From Zoogloeaceae bacterium (GTDB taxonomy: Bacteria; Pseudomonadota; Gammaproteobacteria; Burkholderiales; Rhodocyclaceae): a stretch of DNA of 15,867 bases. The notes under the pieces are model-generated. The model had not been told where the DNA came from. It was given only the letters and a program-made list of their open reading frames with translations, and did no database searches. This document shows positions 1 to 6,974 of this stretch, one piece after another (position 1 is the first letter of the stretch; every line of letters begins with the position of its first letter). Where the stretch lies: assembly GCA_031267345.1 (NCBI GenBank), contig JAIRZG010000144.1:1-15867 (forward strand), in the 5' to 3' direction. Position numbers and translations under genes: made by a program.

Positions 1-2
1 TG

Positions 3-119
3 ACGGTCAATCTCATTCGTCTCGATCCCATCCCGCGCAAAGGCGGCATCAAGGTGCGCCGACTCGTCGCCGCAACTTCCGATCTCTATCGCGCACACTT
101 GTTCGGCATGGAGGTGTAG
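3..119 (+). CDS. 3' end of an unrecognised gene (partial, 38 codons plus stop)
   Basis: An open frame enters from the left edge and ends at TAG 117-119, giving a C-terminal tail that finishes in LYRAHLFGMEV. About 71% of its third codon positions (27 of 38 by hand count) are G or C, which fits real coding sequence in this genome. The tail is basic in the middle (PRKGGIKVRR). I do not recognise the family and assign no function. It runs on the plus strand and converges on ruvB, with about 124 nt between the two stop codons. The only alternative I see is chance openness over a short stretch. Confidence 0.5.
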   Translation, partial: TVNLIRLDPIPRKGGIKVRRLVAATSDLYRAHLFGMEV

Positions 120-217
120 CGGCAAGAAGGGTTCGTGCGATTGCCCTGATTACCATTTCCGGCGGGCGCAACCCTGAAGCATGGTCTGGTAGAGCGGGAA
201 GGGTGGGCATTCGGCTC

Positions 218-243
218 GGCGGAAGACGCTTCGCTTTTCCGCC
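218..243. repeat. Repeat-like hairpin abutting the ruvB stop codon
   Basis: GGCGGAA at 218-224 pairs perfectly with TTCCGCC at 237-243 around a 12-nt loop. Read on the minus strand, the hairpin begins on the base after the ruvB TAG, as GTAGGGCGGAAAAGCGAAGC. No T-run follows the stem on either strand, so it is not a standard intrinsic terminator, though it could stabilise the 3' end of the mRNA. The pattern GTAGGGCGG...GCGAAGCG...CCGCC, together with the nearby GGGTGGGCATTCGG, resembles short interspersed palindromes I recall from other environmental bacteria. That identification is inference. The rest of the convergent spacer (120-217) shows no gene. Confidence 0.5.
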
Positions 244-1284
244 CTACTTCTGGGGTACGTGCTGCAAGCCCATGTGTTGATGAATCGCGGGCGTCGCCAT
301 GCGTCCCCGCAGGGTGCGTTGCAGGTAGCCTTGCTGGATCAGGTAGGGTTCGAGCACGTCTTCTATGGTGTCGCGGGATTCGCCGATGGCGGCGGCGAGG
401 TTTTCCACGCCGACCGGGCCACCCGCGAATTTTTCGATGATGGCAGACAGGAGCTTCCGGTCCATCAGGTCAAGCCCCAACGCGTCGACTTCCAGCATCA
501 GCAGCGCCGCATCGGCGATGGCGCGGGTAATGCGGCCATCGGCCTTGACCTCGGCATAATCGCGCACCCGGCGCAGCAAACGGTTGGCGACGCGCGGCGT
601 GCCTCTGGAGCGGCGGGCGATTTCCAGCGCGCCTTCCGCATCTATGGGCGCGTTGAGCAGTCGCGCCGAACGCAGGACGATCTGTTGCAGTTCCTCGGCG
701 GAATAAAACTCCAGACGGGCGACGATGCCAAAGCGATCCAGCAGGGGGTTGGTGAGCATTCCGGCGCGAGTGGTCGCGCCCACCAGGGTGAAGGGCGGCA
801 GATCGATTTTCACCGAACGGGCGGCGGGACCTTCGCCAATCAGCAGGTCAATCTGGAAATCCTCCAGCGCCGGATAGAGGATTTCCTCCACCACCGGGGA
901 AAGGCGGTGAATTTCGTCGATGAACAAAATATCATGCGCTTCCAGATTGGTGAGCAGCGCCGCCAGGTCGCCCGCGCGTTCCAGCACCGGGCCGGAGGTC
1001 TGGCGCAGGTTGACGCCCATTTCCTGCGCCAGAATATGCGCCAGCGTGGTCTTGCCCAGACCCGGCGGGCCGAACAGCAGCACATGATCGAGCGATTCGC
1101 CGCGCCCGCGCGCCGCCTGGATGAAAATTTCCAGTTGCTCGCGGATGCGCGTCTGCCCGGTGTATTCGGAGAGCCGCCGGGGACGCAGGGCGCGTTCCTG
1201 CGCTTCCTCCGCGCCGGAGCGCGCCTGCGGCGCAATCAGGCGATCTTCCGGCGCCGCTGCCGCGAGGTTGTCGGTTTCGATCAT
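244..1284 (-). CDS. ruvB: RuvB, Holliday junction branch-migration ATPase
   Basis: RuvB is the hexameric AAA+ motor that works with RuvA to drive branch migration of Holliday junctions during recombinational repair. At 346 residues the protein has normal family length. Visible motifs are Walker A GPPGLGKTT (72-80), Walker B DEIH (123-126), sensor 1 with TTRAGML (171-177), the arginine finger in LLDRFG (R184), sensor 2 RGTPRVANR (227-235), and a C-terminal winged-helix DNA-binding domain containing GGPVGVENLA. The MIETD start is typical of betaproteobacterial RuvB. It lies 18 nt after the bamB stop on the same strand, so it is probably the last gene of that operon. RuvA and RuvC, the usual neighbours, are not in the window, and der, which usually follows bamB, is absent here. 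Identity is certain; operon membership is inferred from spacing. Confidence 0.97.
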   Translation of the reverse strand: MIETDNLAAAAPEDRLIAPQARSGAEEAQERALRPRRLSEYTGQTRIREQLEIFIQAARGRGESLDHVLLFGPPGLGKTTLAHILAQEMGVNLRQTSGPVLERAGDLAALLTNLEAHDILFIDEIHRLSPVVEEILYPALEDFQIDLLIGEGPAARSVKIDLPPFTLVGATTRAGMLTNPLLDRFGIVARLEFYSAEELQQIVLRSARLLNAPIDAEGALEIARRSRGTPRVANRLLRRVRDYAEVKADGRITRAIADAALLMLEVDALGLDLMDRKLLSAIIEKFAGGPVGVENLAAAIGESRDTIEDVLEPYLIQQGYLQRTLRGRMATPAIHQHMGLQHVPQK

Positions 1285-1302
1285 GGCCGGGGAAACCTGC
1301 CT

Positions 1303-2454
1303 TTAGCGCAAGGTCAGACCATAGAGGCGTCCGGCCTGGGTCTGTATCAGGATTTGACCGTCGGGCAGGCGTTGGGGCGCGACGAGAATCGGACTGCCAT
1401 CGGTTTTCAGGCGCCCGGCGAGCGCGCCATCGGTTTTGTCGATGACGTGCAGGTAGCCTGCCGCATCGCCGGTCAGCAGGTACGCGCCCAGGGTCTGCGG
1501 CGCGGTGAGCTTGCGGCGCAGGAGTTTGTCCATTTTCCAGCGGCTGCTGCCGGAGGCCAGATCCAGCGCGTGCAGGGCGCTTTCATCGTCCATGACATAA
1601 ACGCTGCGATTATCCAGCGTCAGGCCGACACTCGAGGACAGGTCGCGCGACCAGGAAAGGTTGCCGTTTTGCGCGAAATCGAAACAGGTGACGCGCCCCT
1701 GAAAAGCCACGGCGCAGGCAATCGCGCCGAAAACGGCGGGCGGCGCGACAACATCGGCGACGCGCTCCAGTTCCGTCGCGCCCTTGGGCAACGCCACCGT
1801 GCCTTCCCAAAGCGGCGCGCCATTTTGTCGGGAGATCGCCACCAGCTTGCCGCCGGGGAAGCCGGTCAGCACAAACACATCCGCGGACAGCATGGGCGCG
1901 GCGCCGCGCAGCGACAGGCTGGGCGTGGGACGCTGGTAGAACCATTTGCGCTGACCCGCGTTATCAAAGGCGGTGAGGTTATTGTCGCCACTCCTGACGA
2001 TCACCAGATCGTCTTCCACCAGAGGCGGCGCGAGGACTTCGCTGCTGGCTTGCGCCTGCCACAGAAACGCGCCATCTTCGGCGGAAAACGCCAGCACTTC
2101 ACCCTTGCGCGTACCCACGACCACCCGTTCTCCATCGCTGCCCACGCCCGCCGAGAGCGGCTTGCCGGTCTGGACGCGCCATTTTTGAACGCCGTTCTCC
2201 AGACGGGCAAGGCTGCCATCGGCGGCAGCGACGAAGACGGCGTTATCGGTGACGGCAGGATAGAACACAAAATCCCCGGCTTTGCCGATGGCGTAGTCCC
2301 AGTCGACAACCAGTTCCACCGTCGCTTTGACGGGCGCAAGCTCCGCCATTTTGGGCGACGAACCGGCAAAGGGATTCAGCGATGAACAGCCGGAGAGCAG
2401 CGCCACGCCGATCCCCAGCCCGACGCGCCACGCAGGGTTGAGCAAAGGGCGCAT
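1303..2454 (-). CDS. bamB: BamB, outer-membrane assembly lipoprotein
   Basis: BamB is a periplasmic eight-bladed beta-propeller lipoprotein that binds BamA and helps insert beta-barrel proteins into the outer membrane. This copy has 383 residues. It opens with a signal sequence ending in the lipobox LSGC, so C23 is the predicted lipidated residue, and serine at +2 favours outer-membrane sorting. PQQ-type blade repeats run to the end (KWRVQTGKP, GAPLWEG, SSRWKM, GDAAGYLHVID). LSLRG (180-184) matches the motif reported as a BamA-contact site in E. coli BamB, and ADVV (233-236) sits at the second contact loop, with only the first of its two aspartates kept. Its ATG overlaps the yfgM stop in an ATGA, indicating translational coupling. 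A second, divergent BamB-like gene lies upstream at 4442-5716. Confidence 0.95.
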   Translation of the reverse strand: MRPLLNPAWRVGLGIGVALLSGCSSLNPFAGSSPKMAELAPVKATVELVVDWDYAIGKAGDFVFYPAVTDNAVFVAAADGSLARLENGVQKWRVQTGKPLSAGVGSDGERVVVGTRKGEVLAFSAEDGAFLWQAQASSEVLAPPLVEDDLVIVRSGDNNLTAFDNAGQRKWFYQRPTPSLSLRGAAPMLSADVFVLTGFPGGKLVAISRQNGAPLWEGTVALPKGATELERVADVVAPPAVFGAIACAVAFQGRVTCFDFAQNGNLSWSRDLSSSVGLTLDNRSVYVMDDESALHALDLASGSSRWKMDKLLRRKLTAPQTLGAYLLTGDAAGYLHVIDKTDGALAGRLKTDGSPILVAPQRLPDGQILIQTQAGRLYGLTLR

Positions 2455-3119
2455 CAGGCCGCGCCGCCCAGCGCGTCAAGTTTTTGCTGCAACAGCATCA
2501 GGACAATCGAATCTTCCATCTTTGCCGACGCTTCTCCATCGTCTTTTTCCAGCAGCGCCCTGGCTTCCTGCCAGGCGGCCTTCGCTTCCACAGTCTTCTC
2601 CTGGGCGAAGAAAATGTCGCCCCTCAATTCGGCGTAGCTGGCGGCAAAGGCGGCAGCGGGCGGACGACTGATCTGTTTGATGGCTTCATCATATTCTTTT
2701 TCATCCAGCAGCAATCCGGCCAGCCGCAGACGGGCAATATCGACGAATTCATCCTTGCCGTTTTCGACCACCCAGGCGAGTTGCGCCCTGGCGGTTTTGG
2801 CGTCGTCCACAGCAAGGGCGTAGCGGGCAGCCATGAGCACTCCCATCGAGGCATAGCTGGTATTGCCGAATTTGTCCGTAAGTTCGCCGGTCAGCCCGCG
2901 CGCCTGAACGCTCTCGTTTCTACTAATGGCCTGTTGCAAGGCGACGTAAAGCTCGCCGGATTGCGTGGCCTGCCGGGTTTGATAGCCGTTCCAGAACGTC
3001 CAGCCCGCGACGGCAAGCGCCACCGCGCAAACGCAGCCAACCACCAGATTGCCGTATTGTTTCCACCAGACTTTCAGGTTTTCGATTTGTTCCTGTTCTT
3101 CCAGATCATATGCAGCCAT
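2454..3119 (-). CDS. yfgM: YfgM-like inner-membrane TPR protein
   Basis: YfgM is an inner-membrane protein with a periplasmic tetratricopeptide domain. In E. coli it associates with the SecYEG translocon and the chaperone PpiD and takes part in handling exported proteins. The 221-residue product starts with an acidic cytoplasmic segment (YDLEEQEQIENLKVWWKQYG), followed by one membrane helix at about 24-44 and a helical TPR-like periplasmic part with repeated alanine-rich helices. The start is supported by GAAGGA eight bases upstream of the ATG. It lies five bases after the hisS stop, and its own stop overlaps the bamB start. The hisS-yfgM-bamB order is standard for beta- and gammaproteobacteria. 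Confidence 0.92.
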   Translation of the reverse strand: MAAYDLEEQEQIENLKVWWKQYGNLVVGCVCAVALAVAGWTFWNGYQTRQATQSGELYVALQQAISRNESVQARGLTGELTDKFGNTSYASMGVLMAARYALAVDDAKTARAQLAWVVENGKDEFVDIARLRLAGLLLDEKEYDEAIKQISRPPAAAFAASYAELRGDIFFAQEKTVEAKAAWQEARALLEKDDGEASAKMEDSIVLMLLQQKLDALGGAA

Positions 3120-3124
3120 GTCCG

Positions 3125-4429
3125 TTATCCTTCTTTGTTGAGTCGTTGAAAAAATGGTCGAATGAAGTTGGGCAGCGCGTCGACGCGCACACGCCGCTGA
3201 CCGGAAGTTTTGTCGCGCAGCGCCTTCAGTTGCGCTTCATTGCCGGCGGCTTCGTCGTCGCCAATGATAACGGCGAATGCCGCGCCTGCGCCATCGGCTT
3301 TTTTCATCTGCGACTTGAAGCTGCCGCCGCCGCAGTGCAACAGCACGTCCAACCCCGCGTCGCGCAGTTTTTCCGCCACGCCAAAGGCAAAACGGCTTGC
3401 CACCTCCCCCTGATGCGCCAGATACACGTCCGGCGACGACGGCGATGGCATAGCTTCGTCATTGGCGATCGTCATCAGCGCTGCCAGGCGTTCGACGCCC
3501 AGCGCGAAGCCGCAGGCGGGCGTGGGCTTGCCGCCCAGTTGTTCGACCAGATCGTCATAGCGCCCGCCCGCGCAGACCGTGCCCTGCGCGCCGAGTTTGT
3601 CCGTCACCCACTCAAACACGCTGAGGTTGTAGTAATCCAGTCCGCGCACCAGACGCGGGTTGATGACAAATTCGATGCCCGCGTCGCGCGCAATCCGCTG
3701 GACGGCGGCAAAGTGGGCAAGGGATTCCGCGCCCAGGTACTCCAGAAGTTTGGGCGCGCCCGCGCAGATTTCCTGCATTTCCGGATTCTTGCTGTCGAGA
3801 ATACGCAGGGGATTGTCCTGCAAACGGCGTTTGGCGTCGGCGTCGAGCCTTGCCGCAAAGCCTTCGAGGTAGGCGATCAGGTCGGCGCGATGGTGGGCGC
3901 GTTCTTCCGGCTGACCGAGGCTGTTGAGTTGCAGGCGGATGTCCTTGGCAAGCCCCAGTTCAACCCATATCCGCCGGGTCAGCAAAATCAGTTCGGCGTC
4001 TATGTCCGGGCCGGAAAATCCGAAGGCTTCGGCGCCAATCTGGTAAAACTGGCGGTAACGGCCTTTTTGCGGACGCTCGTGGCGGAACATCGGCCCCAGA
4101 TAGTAGAGGCGCTGCGCCGTCTGATTCGCCAGACCGTGCTGAATCACCGCGCGTACACAACCCGCCGTGCCTTCGGGACGCAGGGTGAGTTGTTCGCCGT
4201 TCAGGCTGTCGGTAAAGGAATACATCTCCTTTTCGACAATATCGGTGACTTCGCCGATTGCCCGTTTAAACAACGGCGTCGGCTCAACGATGGGCAGACG
4301 GATGGGCTTGTAGCCGTAGCGTTGCAAACAGGTAATGACAACAGCTTCAAGGCGCGCCCAGCTTTCGGCTTCCGGCGGCAGGATGTCGTTCATGCCCTTG
4401 ACGGATTGCAGGGGAGTGATTTTGCGCAT
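3125..4429 (-). CDS. hisS: Histidyl-tRNA synthetase
   Basis: HisS charges tRNA-His with histidine using ATP in the cytoplasm. The 434-residue protein has the class II synthetase layout: motif 1 near KGMNDILPPE (11-20), motif 2 FRHERPQKGRYRQF (115-128), the histidine-binding LVRGLDYYN (260-268), GGRYDDLV (288-295), motif 3 ALGVERL (309-315), and an anticodon-binding domain from about 335 to the end. The ATG lies 12 bases after the stop of the BamB-like gene. I see no convincing Shine-Dalgarno there, so translation may depend on coupling with the upstream gene. HisZ, a catalytically different relative of HisS, is encoded at 11827-12996. No key residue appears to be missing. Confidence 0.97.
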   Translation of the reverse strand: MRKITPLQSVKGMNDILPPEAESWARLEAVVITCLQRYGYKPIRLPIVEPTPLFKRAIGEVTDIVEKEMYSFTDSLNGEQLTLRPEGTAGCVRAVIQHGLANQTAQRLYYLGPMFRHERPQKGRYRQFYQIGAEAFGFSGPDIDAELILLTRRIWVELGLAKDIRLQLNSLGQPEERAHHRADLIAYLEGFAARLDADAKRRLQDNPLRILDSKNPEMQEICAGAPKLLEYLGAESLAHFAAVQRIARDAGIEFVINPRLVRGLDYYNLSVFEWVTDKLGAQGTVCAGGRYDDLVEQLGGKPTPACGFALGVERLAALMTIANDEAMPSPSSPDVYLAHQGEVASRFAFGVAEKLRDAGLDVLLHCGGGSFKSQMKKADGAGAAFAVIIGDDEAAGNEAQLKALRDKTSGQRRVRVDALPNFIRPFFQRLNKEG

Positions 4430-4441
4430 GGCGGGATCAGT

Positions 4442-5716
4442 TCATCGAGGAGGGCGCGTTTCCAGCAGATGGACGCGACCGTCGCGGGTTTGCACCAGCA
4501 GCCAGCTGGCGGACGGCGGCTGAATCCAGCGCGGCGCGGCGTCGATGGGGGTGTCGCCGATCTTGAAGCGTCCCCGCAGCGCGCCCGTTTCACGGTCGAG
4601 CAGGTGCACGAAACCCGCCGCGTCGCCCACGGCAAGGCTGCCGTCGGAGGGAACAGGGATGTTGTATTCGTAGGGCAGGGCAATGAGCGCCGTGGGCGCA
4701 CCTGCGGCGGGCGGCGTCGGCTGGCGTCCCCGCAGGGCGTCCTGCGTCCATTGGAGACGCCCGGTTTCGCGCGAAAACTGCCGGATGACGCCTTCGGCGT
4801 CGGTCAAGCTCATGGGGTCGTCGAAGCGCACTTCGGAGCCGCGCCCGTAGTCGAGCGTCCCCATCGTCATCGTGTCCGCGACCGAGGCCAGGGCGCGCTT
4901 GAGGCCCGCGCAATCGTCACGCCGGGCAGCGTGGCAAAAACTTGGCCCGGCGGGCGCCGGCGGCGCCAGGAGACTGGTCATGCGATCCGCCGGGGCAAGC
5001 GTTGCGGGCGCGGCCTCCGGCGGCAAGGCCGTCAGCCGCCAGAGCGGCGCGCCATCGAGGATGTCGAGCGCCACCAGATCGCCGTCGGGAAAGCCGACGA
5101 GGAGCGCGTCCCGCGCGGCGTCCAGTGCGGAACCGTCCGACTCGGCGGCGGGTCGATCCGCCGGATGCCGATAACGCCAGAGCGTCTGGGCGCTTTCCAT
5201 CGCGGTCACGACGCCGGTCATGCTCTTGACCACCGTCAGCATGTGATGATCCTGGAGGCTGGGGCGACCGCCCCACTCCGGGTCGACGGCATAGCGGTAA
5301 TAATGAAAAAAGAGCGGCTGGGCGCGTACTTCGCCTTCCACCTTGACCGACCACAGGGGCTTGCCGGTATCGGCGTCAAAGGTACGCACCTCGTCGCCCG
5401 CCGCCAGCACCACACGCCCGCCATCGCCGCTCACCCCGGCCGTCACCGGTTTGCCGACATCGACCCGCCAGATTTCCCTGCCGTCGCGGGCGTCCAGACT
5501 GACCAGCGCGCCTTCCGCCGAAGCGGCGAACACCAGTCCCCGCACCCAGTAGGGGCGCAGGCCAGACGCCTCCTCCGGAACGGACGCGCCGCCCACGGTG
5601 TGTGACCACAACTGGCGGACACGCTGCGGCGGGTCAAGCGGCGGCAGACCGGAATCATCGGGCGCGCCGCCCGACAGGACGATGAGAAAAGGCAGGACGA
5701 ACCACAGGAATTCCAT
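4442..5716 (-). CDS. BamB-like beta-propeller paralogue without a lipobox cysteine
   Basis: This 424-residue protein of PQQ-type beta-propeller repeats aligns by eye with the BamB at 1303-2454. Shared stretches are GKPVTAGVSGDGGRVV versus GKPLSAGVGSDGERVV, VGFPDGDLVAL...DGAPLW versus TGFPGGKLVAI...NGAPLW, and VGDAAGFVHLLDRETGAL versus TGDAAGYLHVIDKTDGAL, with similar last blades. The N-terminus is a hydrophobic segment ending in L14-S-G-G17, where BamB has LSGC. It lacks positive charge (MEFLWF), so it may remain as a membrane anchor. Two cysteines (C261 and C269) lie in an added loop and could form a disulfide. Segments near 137-158 and 255-300 have no counterpart in BamB. AGAGGAG seven bases upstream and the tight junction with ispG fix the start. 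The location between ispG and hisS is unusual. The exact function is unknown; a periplasmic role linked to envelope assembly is inference. Confidence 0.85.
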   Translation of the reverse strand: MEFLWFVLPFLIVLSGGAPDDSGLPPLDPPQRVRQLWSHTVGGASVPEEASGLRPYWVRGLVFAASAEGALVSLDARDGREIWRVDVGKPVTAGVSGDGGRVVLAAGDEVRTFDADTGKPLWSVKVEGEVRAQPLFFHYYRYAVDPEWGGRPSLQDHHMLTVVKSMTGVVTAMESAQTLWRYRHPADRPAAESDGSALDAARDALLVGFPDGDLVALDILDGAPLWRLTALPPEAAPATLAPADRMTSLLAPPAPAGPSFCHAARRDDCAGLKRALASVADTMTMGTLDYGRGSEVRFDDPMSLTDAEGVIRQFSRETGRLQWTQDALRGRQPTPPAAGAPTALIALPYEYNIPVPSDGSLAVGDAAGFVHLLDRETGALRGRFKIGDTPIDAAPRWIQPPSASWLLVQTRDGRVHLLETRPPR

Positions 5717-5718
5717 GT

Positions 5719-6963
5719 TCAGGCTCCTCTTTGCGGATAGCTTCGGGCGACATAGCCCTCGATGAGGTCCAGAAATTCGGCGGCGATGCGCTCGCCTTTC
5801 AGGGTCGCAGTCTTGACGCCATCTTCATAAACCGGCGCGGTCGGCGCTTCACCCGCGCCGGGGAGCGAAATGCCGATGTTGGCGTGTTTCGATTCGCCGG
5901 GACCATTGACCACGCAGCCCATCACCGCCACGTTCATGCGCTCCACGCCCCGATATTGGCTTTTCCATGTCGGCATTCGGACGCGCAGATGGCTTTGCAC
6001 GGCTTGCGCCAGTTCCTGAAAAAAGTCGGAAGCAGTGCGTCCGCAGCCGGGACAGGCGACCACCTGCGGCGTGAAGGCGCGCAGATTCAGGCTTTGCAGG
6101 ATTTCCTGCGCGACGATGACTTCTTCCGCGCGCGACGCGCCGGGCTGCGGGGTGAGAGAAACGCGGAGGGTGTCGCCGATGCCTTGGTGCAGCAACACCG
6201 CGAGCGCCGCCGTGGAGGCGACGATACCTCGGGAACCCGTGCCCGCTTCGGTCAGCCCCAGATGCAGGGCGTAACGGGAACGGGCGGCGAGTTTCCGATA
6301 AATGGCAATCAGATCCGGCGCGTTGGAGACCTTGCAGGACAGGATGATGTGTTTGCCCGGCAACCCCAGCGATTCGGCTTGCGCGGCGGATTCCAGCGCT
6401 GAGGCAATCATCGCCTCGCGCATGATTGTGGAATTTTCTTTCGGCGCGTGGCGTTTGTTGTTCTCCTCCATCAGGCGGGTAAGCACGGATTGGTCGAGAC
6501 TGCCCCCATTGACGCCGATGCGCACCGGTTTTTCATGGCGGCAGGCCAGTTCAATCAGGGCGGTGAATTGCGCGTCTTTTTTCTGCCCGAAGCCGACATT
6601 GCCAGGGTTGATGCGGTATTTGGCAAGCGCCACGGCGCAGTCGGGACAGTCGGCGAGCAGGCGATGACCGTTGTAATGAAAATCGCCAATCAAGGGAAGC
6701 GGACAGTTCAGGTCGTCGAGACGCCGACGAATCTCCGGCACGGCGGCGGCGGCCTTTGGCGTATTCACTGTGATCCGCACCAGTTCAGAACCCGCCTGAT
6801 ACAGTTCAAAACACTGGTTAGCGGTGGCGGCGGTATCCGCCGTATCGGTGTTGGTCATCGACTGCACCACCACCGGCGACTTGCCGCCCAGCGACACACC
6901 GCCGACATGACAGGAATGCGTGTCGGGCTGGTCAGGCAGTTTGCCGCAAAAACGAAGGGACAT
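5719..6963 (-). CDS. ispG: IspG, 4-hydroxy-3-methylbut-2-enyl diphosphate synthase
   Basis: IspG is the [4Fe-4S] enzyme of the MEP isoprenoid pathway that converts methylerythritol cyclodiphosphate to HMBPP. From the ATG at 6963 the product has 414 residues. The N-terminal barrel carries VVVQSMTNTDTAD (31-43), RINPGN (117-122) and GVNGGSLD (150-157). The C-terminal iron-sulfur domain has CPGCGRT (C304 and C307) and MGCVVNGPGE (C350 and E357), so all three cluster cysteines and the ligand glutamate are present. An in-frame TTG at 6978 overlaps the rodZ stop as TTGA and would add five residues. I prefer the ATG, but neither has a strong ribosome binding site. The rodZ-ispG order is standard; hisS would normally come next, but the BamB-like gene intervenes. 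Confidence 0.96.
   Translation of the reverse strand: MSLRFCGKLPDQPDTHSCHVGGVSLGGKSPVVVQSMTNTDTADTAATANQCFELYQAGSELVRITVNTPKAAAAVPEIRRRLDDLNCPLPLIGDFHYNGHRLLADCPDCAVALAKYRINPGNVGFGQKKDAQFTALIELACRHEKPVRIGVNGGSLDQSVLTRLMEENNKRHAPKENSTIMREAMIASALESAAQAESLGLPGKHIILSCKVSNAPDLIAIYRKLAARSRYALHLGLTEAGTGSRGIVASTAALAVLLHQGIGDTLRVSLTPQPGASRAEEVIVAQEILQSLNLRAFTPQVVACPGCGRTASDFFQELAQAVQSHLRVRMPTWKSQYRGVERMNVAVMGCVVNGPGESKHANIGISLPGAGEAPTAPVYEDGVKTATLKGERIAAEFLDLIEGYVARSYPQRGA
5724..5730 (-). promoter_or_regulatory. Ribosome binding site of the BamB-like gene
   Basis: AGAGGAG on the minus strand lies in the last codons of ispG, seven bases before the ATG at 5716. It is one of the best Shine-Dalgarno matches in the window. 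It fixes the start of the BamB-like gene, and therefore the absence of any upstream cysteine-bearing signal peptide. Confidence 0.75.
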
Positions 6964-6974
6964 GAAACGAACGC

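Noticed and set aside
259..2385. A 708-codon open frame on the plus strand opposite ruvB and bamB
   Set aside because: It runs antisense through two certain genes, is rich in Arg, Gln, Gly and His, contains no recognisable domain and has no suitable start context. It reflects high GC and codon choice of the real genes.
3110..5605. An 831-codon open frame on the plus strand opposite hisS and the BamB-like gene
   Set aside because: Same reasoning: it spans two coding genes and their junction, has shadow-like composition and no motif. The minus-strand genes have clear family signatures.
4442..5716. PQQ-dependent alcohol dehydrogenase or another quinoprotein enzyme
   Set aside because: At 424 residues it is too short, no catalytic-site signature was seen, and the blades align with BamB in the same operon.
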